The notes under the pieces were generated by a model. The model was not told the origin of the DNA. It did no database searches and saw nothing but the letters and a program-made list of their open reading frames with translations. The position numbers and the translations under genes were made by a program. Source: Torreya grandis (taxonomy: Eukaryota > Streptophyta > Pinopsida > Cupressales > Taxaceae). Taken from it: a DNA stretch of 64,000 nucleotides. Shown here in pieces: positions 45,111 to 54,297 of this stretch. The DNA lies in NCBI GenBank assembly GCA_037957365.1, contig JARHVA010000081.1, forward strand, positions 5,344,001-5,408,000, written 5' to 3'. Within the stretch, counting starts at the first letter, position 1. Each line of letters starts with the position of its first letter.

Positions 45111-45943
45111 ATGAATCAGATCCAACTCTTGCTACTTTAAGATCAAGATTGAAAGGTAAGAAAATGAGAAATTTGAATGAGATTTATAATCAAGAAGAAG
45201 AGAAATTAGATTTGGTTTCAAATTTTGCTCTTTTCACTCATGATCCTATGTATTATGAAGAAGCAGTTAATGAGGAACATTGGATAAAAGCAATGGATGA
45301 AGAGATGAATGCCATTGAAAGAAATCATACATGGGATCTAACTAATCTACCTGAAGGTAAGGATTGTATAGGAGTCAAATGGATTTATAAGACTAAATTT
45401 GATGCAGATGGAAATGTTGAAAAACACAAGGCAAGGTTAGTAACAAAATGTTTTGCACAAGAACATGGAGTTGATTATAATGAAACATTTGCTCTAGTTG
45501 CTAGACTGGATACTGTTAGAATGGTTTTATCAATAGCTGATCAAAATAATTGGTATGTATATCAAATGGATGTAAAATCAGCTTTTTTGAATGGTTTACT
45601 AAATGAAGAAGTGTATGTGAAACAACCCACAGGTTATGAAGTGCAAAGACATGAAGAAAAAGTCTACATATTGAAGAAGGCCCTTTATGGTCTCAAGCAA
45701 GCACCAAGAGCATGGTATAGCAGGATTGATTCATATATGACAAACAATGGATTCAACATAAGCAATAGTGAGCCTAATTTGTACACAAAAATCAACAAAG
45801 AACGTCAGATTTTGATTTTGTGTTTGTATGTTGATGATTTGATTTTCACTGGAAATTTGTCTATAGACACATTTAAATTAGCAATGGAGAAAGAATTTGA
45901 AATGACAGATTTGGGATTAATAAAGTATTTTTTGGGCATATAA
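45083..45943 (+). pseudogene. Copia B reverse transcriptase
   Basis: Open for 286 codons. EEHWIKAMDEEMNAIERNHTW, GVKWIYKTKFDADGNVEKHK, DYNETFALVARLDTVRMVL, VYQMDVKSAFLNG (catalytic Asp), [18 protein letters not shown] and CLYVDDLIFTGN with an intact YVDD at about 45,827-45,838. It ends with EMTDLGLIKYFLGI and a TAA at 45,941. Compared with element A the active site is intact. In relatives it copies the element RNA into cDNA inside particles. Confidence 0.9.
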
Positions 45944-45997
45944 ATTGTACAATCAGAGAACGAAATTTTTATTTGTCAAACTAAATATGCAAAGGAT

Positions 45998-46786
45998 GTG
46001 TTAAGGAGGTTTAAGATGTTGAATTGTAAAACAACACCTACACCAGTTGCTACAAGGACCAAACTTAGCAAAGAAGACCAAGGGTCTAATGTTGATTCTA
46101 CAAAATTCAAAATACTAGTTGGTAGTTTGATGTATCTTACAGCTACTATACCAGATATCATGTATGGGGTCAGTTTAATCTCAAGATTCATGGAGTCACC
46201 GAAAGACTCACATTGGCAAGTTGGAAAAATGATATTGAGATATGTGGTAGGAACTATAGAATATGGAATTTTATATTCCACAACTAACGATTTTAGTTTG
46301 ATTGGTTTTACTGATAGTGATTTTATAGGTAGCGTTGATGACAGGAAGAGTACTTCTAGACATGCATTTCTTTTAGGCATAGGTGTGGTCACATGGGCAT
46401 CCAAAAAGCAACTTATAGTGACACTTTCATCAGCTGAAGCAGAGTATGTAGTAGCCACATCAGCAGCATGTCAAGCAACATGGATGAAAAGAATATTGAA
46501 AGATTTATTACAAGCACAGAAGGAGTCAACACCAATCTTTTGTGACAACAAATCAGCAATCGCGTTATCAAAAAATCATGTTTTTCACAAGAGGAGAAAG
46601 CACATTGATACAAGATTTCACTTTATCAGAGAGTTAGTGAACAATGGAGAAATCCATCTGGACTTCTGCAGATCTGAAGATCAATTGGCAGATATATTCA
46701 CAAAGGCATTAGCAAAGGAGACCTTTGATTATTTAAGACAAAATTTAGGCATTGTAAATGCTGAAGTTGTTATTGATAGAAATTAA
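45998..46786 (+). pseudogene. Copia B RNase H and pol C-terminus
   Basis: Open for 262 codons after a frame interruption of about 50 bp. TPTPVATRTKLSKEDQG, GSLMYLTATIPDIMYGVSL, then RNase H with GFTDSDFIGSVDDRKSTSRH, SSAEAEYVVATSAACQATWM and FCDNKSAIALSKN, preserving the acidic residues. It ends with FIRELVNNGEIHLDFCRSED and IFTKALAKETFDYLRQ, the usual copia C-terminus, with stop at 46,784. Confidence 0.9.
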
Positions 46787-46793
46787 GGGAGAG
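46781..46793 (+). promoter_or_regulatory. Polypurine tract of element B
   Basis: AATTAAGGGAGAG directly before the LTR; it overlaps the pol stop codon region. Confidence 0.8.
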
Positions 46794-47148
46794 TGTTAGA
46801 AAACTAAAGATGAACTGGAGATAATATCTCCGTCCACAACTTAACTACTTGATCCACCTCCCTCCTACGCATGCATGCACAACAGTTAACTAACAGTTAG
46901 GATTCAGTTAGTTCAAGTAGTTAACAATCAATTTGTTTAAGCAGTTAGAAGATTAGTTAAGGATCAGTTAAGCAATCAGTTTAGTTTCAATTATTTTTGG
47001 ATTCATAATCTATTTATAGACACCTTGGGCACAACATTGTAAGCAAGGAAAATAGAAGATCAATAAAATCTCTTTTTCAAGAAATTGCAGTAGAAATCTA
47101 TTTGTTTTCTTATTTTCTTGATTTTTAAAGCTCTGTTTTTGTCCTTTA
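46794..47148 (+). repeat. 3' LTR of copia element B
   Basis: 355 bp, the same length as the 5' LTR. The final CA has become TA. Confidence 0.9.
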
Positions 47149-47573
47149 CTAAATTATGTTATTCTAATGGCGGTTTGGTTTGGTTGTAGTGTAGTGGTGT
47201 TGGTTCGTTGGAGAAAAAACTAGAAGAAATAAAGACGAAATCGAGAAGCGAGCTGTGGAGGAAGGAGGAGTGTGCGTGGAGACACTTTTCAGATGGTTAC
47301 ATGATAGAGATCTGTAACTATCATAGCCTTCACTTGTTCTCCTATTTGATTCCCATTCTCACTCCCAACAACTTGTCACTCCATCGAGATTTCCATGACT
47401 TAAATCTAGATCTAAAAAACAGATCACAAAATAAATCTTCACATAAATCCCTTTGGTTTCTCTCAATTCTATGGTTATATGATAGAGTTATTCTGATGCA
47501 TTCAATGTTAGTTTGGTTTTTTTAATGATTGAGTAGTAGATTCAGACCCTTGGTGCAGCGTTATAGCTCTTCA
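47149..47573. other. Short spacer between copia B and C
   Basis: One 105-codon plus-strand frame at 47,208-47,525 shows no family features. I see no gene. Confidence 0.35.
47569..47573. repeat. Target-site duplication, copia element C, left
   Basis: CTTCA, identical to 51,490-51,494. Confidence 0.85.
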
Positions 47574-48301
47574 TGTCAGGGGATCTATAGCTCTACCAAT
47601 TAGAGCACAATTGATTACTTTCTTATATGCAATTAAACACGAAATTATACCAGAATGATAAAGTAGCTAGAAACATGAGACAACAAAGAATTTGAGAGAC
47701 AATACACACACTTGTATTATATATTACTAGAAAAAAATACAATAAGGAAGATGCCACTTCTTCCTCCACCTCAAAGGTTTGCCACACCTCAAGACCTTCT
47801 TCCCTCTCTCTCTTGCTCAACACAACAACTCTAAAGCCTGAGTTGTTATCCCTCCTTGAATGCTTCAGCTGATCTCCTTGACCTTACATCTGTAGATCTC
47901 CTTGACCTTGCTTGCTTCAATGCTCTTACTTGCCTTAGAATTAATTACAATACATGCCTTATGGGTCTATAAATAAGATCCCATGCTTACAAAAATAGAA
48001 CTCTAACTACTAAAATTAGACACATAGCCCGCGACTTAAATTAGCCCCTTAGCATGCAAACACTCGGTTCAACTAACTAACTGTTCGTGCAACGAACAAT
48101 TTTGGACCGCACAGGTGACCGACGCCGGTCCCTGCTTGTCTGGTGCTGCCGACGTCGGCCGACTCCCTACCATCGCCGGTCTCCTTCTCCACTACATCTG
48201 ATCGACGTCGGTCATACTGCCGACGCTAGTGGCTCTGGTTGTTCAGCATCCTTTCTCTTATGTCTTTAAACAATTGAAGCTTTTAGCTCCACACCTTAAC
48301 A
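47574..48301 (-). repeat. 3' LTR of copia element C
   Basis: Plus-strand ends TGTCAG..TTAACA. It holds a GCTCTA-CCAAT-TAGAGC hairpin near the outer end, a TATAAATA box (about 47,970) and a cluster of GACGTC-type palindromes at 48,119-48,225. Confidence 0.9.
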
Positions 48302-49119
48302 ATCTCCCACTTGGAGATAAATAGCTGCAACTTGTACCTGTACCTGTACACCATCTATTTTGTTCCTTAGGCTCTGTATCCCTCTTCAATGTCACTCTTG
48401 AAGACCAACCACCACGCAAACCTGTGATGCAATACCTGTCTCTTATGCCACAAGAATTTTGCTGCTCCCAAATTCTCCATGACATACTTCTGAACCAACT
48501 CTACTCTTAGCTCAGAAAACTCCCTGTATATGAAACCCTGCAACAAGTAACACAATACAGTAACAGGATAATGTAGCTAATATTATCCAACCTGGTAAAG
48601 ATAAAATATAATGGTCAAACCTCCATTGTTCTGCAGCATAATCAAGACCATATACCATAGCCTTCTGTCTCATGTGTCCATCCACTCTCTTCTCTAAAAC
48701 GGGAATCCATCCCTCTATCCAGTGCTTTCTTCCAGCTGAAAACACTACCAACAAATCCCTATTTGGTTCTCCAAGGACTCACACTCCTCATCCATGCCAA
48801 GCTCCCACTGTTTCTGGATTCTACCTGCATTGCTTCTTCCATCTTCCTAGTTCATGACTATCAGTAAGCAATATAAAGAAGGTGAACAACGAATATGAGG
48901 TTCACATACCTTTCCTGACCTCCACATGGGTGTTTGAGACTTATTAATTCACCCAACATCCATTTCAGTGACCGATCTAGGCCATCTCCCAGTCTGCTCC
49001 CGACCGATGTCGGTTCCCTGCACTGACCCTGACTGCCGACGTCGTTTCCCTGGCTGACGCCAGCATCCCTCCTGCCGACGTCGGTCCTTATGACCAACGT
49101 CAGACTTCTCCTGTCTGAC
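48302..49119 (-). other. 3' untranslated part of element C
   Basis: No pol domain is visible here. The part at 49,000-49,200 is an array of CCGACGTCGG-like palindromes. Short ORFs on both strands show nothing recognisable. Confidence 0.5.
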
Positions 49120-50706
49120 CTACCGACCCTGCTGGTCTGCACATGACTGATGTCGGTATCTGGATGACTGACGTCGGTGCCAAGCTACCAACATCAGTGT
49201 CTGTGTGTTCCTGTAAGTGATGAAATTTTCATCCGCGAGCTCTTCTTGGATCAAACCTCTGTCCATGCTACCCTGCTCAGATTTATTCAGCCCCTGTGAC
49301 TGGTCTCTGTCCTTCATCTCCTCCATAAACACCAAGGCTTCTTTGTTCCTGTCAAAAGCATCAAATTTCCTCTTTTTGCAATGAACTATGTTTATGCTTT
49401 CCAAATTTGAACACATACCTTTTGAATCAAGAACTTCCATTCCCTTCCTATTCTTGTGACCAAGCCTATTAGGCCACATCTTCGAATCTACACCAGAAGT
49501 AGAATCAGTAATACAAGTAGACAGATAAAGAGTATCTACTTTCTTACCTCTTGCTAGAACAAGTGCTCCCTTGGTAACCTTCCAAGAATCCGCTGTGAGG
49601 GTTATTGTGCATCCCTCATCTCCCAACCTTCCTACAGAAATCAGACTCTGCTTCAGAATTGGAACATGCATGACCTCTTTCAACACCCACATGTTGTCAA
49701 TCTGCAATCTCAACTGCACTTTCCCTTTGCCAACTATCTGACAAGGCATACCATCCCCTAAATAAAGAACTCCAAAGTCTCCCTGTTCATACTCACAGAA
49801 CAAATCTCTGTTTGGGGATGCATGAAAAGATGAACTAGAATCTAAAATCCATGATCCTACCTGACTATCCGAAGAAAGTATGAGAGCATCCTGCATCACA
49901 ATATTTGCATCTTTTGCTTCTTCAATACCTGCATGTTGATTCTCTTTATCTCTCAACTAACACTCCTTCTTTGTATGTCCTTTCTTTCCACAAAACCAGC
50001 AGGTAATACCTTTGGACTCGGATCTCCTTCCCGACCTTGATTTCCCTTGCTCAACCTTCTCCCTTTGCCTTTCCCTGCTTTCTGCACTTAGAGCATTCCC
50101 TGATGATTCACCTGTGCTTCTCCTGCGTATTTCTTCATTCAAGATCACACTCACAACATCATCAACTTTTAAGATTTTAGAAGCAGATGCAGAATTACTT
50201 ACTGCCATAACCAAACCGTCCCAACTTTCAGGCAAAGAACATAAAATCAAGAGAGCCTTTACCTCATCATCAAAAACAATATTGACTGAAGCTAGTTGGT
50301 TTACCAAACCATGGAAATCACTGAGATGAGTATGTACCGATCCACCTTCCTGCATTTGCAAAGTAAATAGCTGCTTCATAAGATATACCTTATTAGAAGC
50401 CGAGGGCTTTTCGTATAAATTTGCCAAGGACTTTATCAACTCTTCCGTTGTCTTGCACTGTGATAAGCTAGAAATCACAGATGATGCAAGGCTCAACCTT
50501 ATGGAACCGAGAGCCTTACGATCAAGAAAGTTCCATTCTTCATCCTTCATATCTGTGGGCTTGCATGCAACCCCACCCAACGGTAAGTACAGATCCTTCT
50601 GATACAGATAGTCCTCAATCTGCATCCTCCAGTGTTGATAATTCTTGCCGTTAAACTTCTCCATTCGTAGCTTATTTTCTTCTGCCATTGCTGAACTCCC
50701 ACTCAA
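49120..50706 (-). pseudogene. Copia C gag-protease reading frame with one in-frame stop
   Basis: Starts at 50,706 with MSGSSAMAEENKLRMEKFNG. The UBN2-type gag includes YQHWRMQIEDYLYQKDLYL, KTTEELIKSLANLYEKPSAS and VHTHLSDFHGLVNQLASV. An intact zinc knuckle CWFCGKKGHTKKEC ends the first part. A single TAG directly after it is followed in the same frame by LRDKENQHAG and the protease, where the expected DSG reads LDSSSSFHASPNRDLF. Later MWPNRLGHKNRKGMEVL begins the GAG-pre-integrase domain, which then breaks off; the frame ends at 49,120. The stop probably arose from TGG to TAG. Confidence 0.85.
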
Positions 50707-50765
50707 TCAGAAAACCCTGTGAATGACCTGTAATAAAAACAATACCCTGCTTCCTGCAAACCGTA

Positions 50766-50777
50766 GCTCTGATACCA
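50766..50777 (-). promoter_or_regulatory. Primer-binding site of element C
   Basis: On the minus strand TGGTATCAGAGC, two bases from the LTR end. Confidence 0.9.
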
Positions 50778-50779
50778 CT

Positions 50780-51489
50780 TGTCAAGAGATCTCTAGCTCT
50801 ACCAATTAGAGCACAATTGATTACTTTCTTATATGCAATTAAACACGAAATTATACCAGAATGATAAAGTAGCTAGAAACATGAGACAGCAAAGAATTTG
50901 AGAGACAATACACACACTTGTATTATATATTACTAGAAGAAAATACAATAAGGAAGATGCCACTTCTTCCTCCACCTCAAAGGCTTGCCACACCTCAAGA
51001 CCTTCTTCCCTCTCTCTCTTGCTCAACACAACAACTCTAAAGCCTGAGTTGCTATCCCTCCTTGAATGCTTCAGCTGATCTCCTTGACCTTACACCTGTA
51101 GATCTCCTTGACCTTGCTTGCTTCAATGCTCTTACTTGCCTTAGAATTAATTACAATACATGCCTTATGGGTTTATAAATAAGATCCCATGCTTACAAAA
51201 ATAGAACCCTAACTACTAAAATTAGACACACAGCCCGCGACTTAAATTAGCCCCTTAGCATGCAAACACTCGGTTCAACTAACTAATTGTTCGTGCAACG
51301 AACAGTTCTGGACCGCACAAGTGACCGACGTCGGTCCCTGCTTGTCTGGTGCTGCCGACGTCGGCCGACTCCCTGCTGTCGCCGGTCTCCTTCTCCACTG
51401 CATCTGACCGACGCCGGTGGCTCTGGTTGTTCAGCATCCTTTCTCTTGTGTCTGCAAACAATTGAAGCTTTTAGCTCCACACCTTAACA
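50780..51489 (-). repeat. 5' LTR of copia element C
   Basis: 710 bp, collinear with 47,574-48,301. It lacks an 18-bp piece between two GACG words near 51,410. Confidence 0.9.
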
Positions 51490-51494
51490 CTTCA
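51490..51494. repeat. Target-site duplication, copia element C, right
   Basis: CTTCA, identical to 47,569-47,573. Confidence 0.85.
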
Positions 51495-51851
51495 CCAATA
51501 TTTCTTTGGACTTTTTGAATGATTTTTAGTCAACTGCATATTTAGTGACTTTCAATCCATCCAACTTTTTTGTGATGGCCTTCATACCATTCAATCACCT
51601 TCATCAACAATATGTTTGATTATTGTGTTGCCTCTTGGCACTTCCATACACTTTTTCTGTTTTATTGGTTTTTTTTGACACATTGTGCTGACTCATTTTC
51701 ATAGTTACATTTTATTGTACATATGTATTTTATTAAAAATAATTGCCCGCATCTATTTTAAGAAATTTATGAGTTTCCTGCAATTTTTTTAAAAAAAAAC
51801 CTTCGTAAATTATGCTTAAGAAAAAGTGTTAGCGTATTATTCTTAATTACT
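51495..51851. other. Spacer, nothing seen
   Basis: AT-rich sequence without ORF or repeat that I can identify. Confidence 0.4.
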
Positions 51852-52224
51852 TGTTATTAAGCCTGACTTAGGTAATCCTAAATCCCAAGTGGCTTGAATT
51901 TTCCCTTCAGCATATTTTAAGATTTAGCTTATTATAGTTTTGAATAATGCAAAGATGTGCAACTAATGCAATCCAACTTTAGGCATGGTTTAGGCTAACA
52001 AATTACCTATTCATGTGATCAATGAGAGATATTGTGGAAGTAAGTGACTTGTCTATATAATCTATTATCTTTCATATAAGTCAGATTGTACGGTAGAATT
52101 TTGAGACATACATATATTTACATTCATAATTAATGTATAATTTTGTTTTTTATATTGTTGTGTTTGATAGCATAGTTATATTGTGGTAATGGTTTTTAAA
52201 TTGATCTTGGATGTTGAGTACTCA
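51852..52224 (+). repeat. Solo LTR, family of 19,330
   Basis: 373 bp from TGTTATTAAGCC to GTACTCA, collinear with 19,330-19,707. TTACT stands on both sides, which would be a five-base target duplication of a solo LTR. However TTACT also follows the other copy, so it may be internal element sequence. Confidence 0.7.
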
Positions 52225-52459
52225 TTACTTTGATATTCTCAATCATATTAAAGTCACAATAAATCAGTGAGGTGGAAAGGGGCAGATTTTCAATGAACCA
52301 TCTTTATAACATCGTTTTGTTAAGTCCATCATGTAGGGCATAAACATTGAAAATCCCTAAAGAATGACCATTAATGTAAAGTAATACGTAGATAATTAGA
52401 TGTGACAAATCTTGAAATATTAACTTCTTATAAAAAATGAAATCTAAACCTCCCAACAG
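52225..52459. other. Short spacer
   Basis: No gene or repeat recognised. Confidence 0.35.
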
Positions 52460-53600
52460 TTGATAGGCAGTACACATAGAGAATATTCCCAACAACAATT
52501 TCTAGTTTGGAAAAAAAAATACCCAAGTGAAATGGAATGGCATTTAGCCCTATTTACTTTTTGAGGAGAGGTGTCACTGTTGTGAGGTGAAGTGTGAGAC
52601 TGTTGTGAGGTAGGATGGCTTACAGAGGGTGTTTTAGAATGAGAAAAAATTAATGGTAAATGAATAACTTGAGAAACTTGGCCCTGAGAGGCCACAAGAT
52701 CTATGTGAAATTAGGGAGGACCAACTGGTGGGGTTTAACTTTACCTTTCTTTTCCTTTTGGTGGGTTTTCATAATGGGGAGAATGAAGGTCGCATTAGGA
52801 TTCTTTTTTTGATAATTATTATTTTTGTTAGCCATCATTCTTTTTACTCAACTTTTGATTTTCAGGGGGTTTCTATTCGATAGAAGGATTGAGGGTACCA
52901 TAAGGGGACAACCACGAATCTTATGGCAGAGGATCTAACATTTAGCACGTGCTTTGGAGATTGAAGTAATTGGGGTTTTGCAAGATGTGTTCCATCCCTA
53001 CTTGAGCATAAATGGACTCTTTCAAGTCCTTTGTCAAATCAACCTTGACACAAGGATTTTATTAGGGTGTGCAAAGTAGAATTTATCAATTTCATGACAA
53101 AGCATTCGCCCTATAAGTTTGACAATATCATCTAGGAACGTCCATAAAGGGCGCTGAAGACTTGAAAGTTCAATCTAAACATCCCCCTTAAAGGCGGTCC
53201 ACTCAGACGCTTTGAAATTATAGGGTCAAAGGGACACAATCATGAGGGTATTCCTCAAGAACCAACAACTCGACCTAGAAAAGAGGTTGAAGGAGAATTA
53301 AAAAAGGTACTTAGTAAGGTTATGGGCACTAGTACCTTGAAAACCCAAGGGCTCCAAATGGTGTGGAATCCATGGATTAAGGAAGACCTCAAGAAGGGTA
53401 TGGCCAACATAGTGAGTAATAAGATAATTATTTTCATACCACTTGTGCATTATATAAACAACATATTGAGGAGGATTAATAGAATCTATAACTCGTGGTA
53501 AACTTTCAGGTTGAATTTCCGATCTCGTTTTGCACCATCCTTCTCTATATCAATTATAATGGTTGCGAGCAATTAATCGAGAACCATTTAAAAATAATAA
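52460..53600 (-). pseudogene. LINE ORF1 fragment
   Basis: On the minus strand the text from 53,530 down reads IQPESLPRVIDSINPPQYV, NPWIPHHLEPLGFQGT, FSRSSCWFLRNTLMIVSL and ASEWTAFKGDV, corresponding to the DUF4283-like region of the LINE at 31,450-31,200 (compare GPWFIRNSLVVFSQW). A damaged zinc motif follows at about 52,930-52,890 ending in GCPLMVPS, where the big LINE has ECPLMVPP. The rest to 52,460 is Ser/Pro-rich. No endonuclease or polymerase is attached. Frames break several times. Confidence 0.6.
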
Positions 53601-54297
53601 GGCATGGAAATTAATGCACAATAAAAACGAACTTAGTCTTGGAAGTCCCACAAAAGCAATAGGAAAGTAGGTTAAAATAGGCTAACAATACACATTACAT
53701 ATATACAAAGGTAGCAGAGCAAGTTTATCAGGTTTACGAAAATTGATACAAATCTTTTTCAAGAATGTTGTTTTTCAAAAATAATTGCTCTGTTCGATGA
53801 AAAATGCACCATCAACATTTTTCACAGGACCCGTACGTACGATGAATATATCCTTGTATGAGTCGTATCCATATGAAGTGAAAGGTTATCTGCCGTAAGA
53901 TAGTTTTGAGTCAGGAAAGAGAACCTTTATTTTCTTTTGATTTTTTTTATAGGTCGACACCTCTTTCCTTGAAATTTGGTCAAAAAAGCACTTTGATATT
54001 TTCTGTCTTATGATCAATTATATTCCTACGGGTTGTCCTGCATCAGAAACAAAGTTACAATCGGTCTGATCAAAAGCTTTCGAGGCGGAACATGGCCAAT
54101 CGATCTTTGATTGTACCGTTTTCTATCGACGGTCGCAGACGAAGCTCATATTTCAACAACCTTTTGTGGAAAGTCTGACAAGGATTGCATTGTCCCCACT
54201 GGATAACATAATCTTCTACGAATACCTTCAATGGCAGCAAAGCAAATTTTCTATATATTCAGCTCGACTCTTCTGTCGCTTCCATTCCCAGATAGAG
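53601..54297 (+). promoter_or_regulatory. Upstream region and 5' leader of the LRR receptor gene
   Basis: From about 53,998 on, the sequence is shared with the duplicate at 40,360-40,610. A TATA-like CAATTATATTCC at 54,013 has a counterpart (CAATTCTATATTCC) in the duplicate, so the promoter and leader appear to have been duplicated together. An in-frame upstream ATG at 54,166 exists but precedes sequence better read as leader. Before 53,998 I see nothing distinctive. Confidence 0.45.

Larger units (their letters stand above)
41815..47148 (+). mobile_element. Full-length Ty1/copia element B (inactive)
   Basis: Complete order on the plus strand: 355-bp LTR at 41,815-42,169, primer site at 42,173, gag, protease, integrase, reverse transcriptase, RNase H, polypurine tract at 46,781, 355-bp LTR at 46,794-47,148. 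Flanks GTAAA and CTAAA agree in four of five bases. The LTRs differ by only scattered substitutions. The interior is a sister of element A, in opposite orientation about 3 kb away. A few frameshifts and stops inactivate it, but it is less decayed than A. Confidence 0.9.
47574..51489 (-). mobile_element. Gag-protease-only copia element C (non-autonomous, fairly young)
   Basis: LTRs at 47,574-48,301 (728 bp) and 50,780-51,489 (710 bp) show about 25 base differences by my count plus one 18-bp indel, and CTTCA flanks both ends. The interior on the minus strand has primer site, gag with intact zinc knuckle, protease and the start of the GAG-pre-integrase domain. Integrase core, reverse transcriptase and RNase H are missing. 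This is the structure of a TR-GAG-like or internally deleted element that needs enzymes from another copy. Confidence 0.9.

Noticed and set aside
47590..47606. tRNA gene suggested by a D-arm-like GCTCTAATTGGTAGAGC
   Set aside because: No anticodon arm, T-arm or acceptor stem follows; the hairpin is part of the LTR and occurs in both LTRs.
48087..48269. Arg-rich ORFs in the LTRs of element C
   Set aside because: They arise from the GACGTC palindrome array and are on the non-element strand.
54166..54297. Upstream in-frame ATG as start of the receptor protein
   Set aside because: It would put 44 residues in front of a good signal peptide, and the duplicated copy at 40,360 keeps this part only as leader with the start codon at the downstream position.
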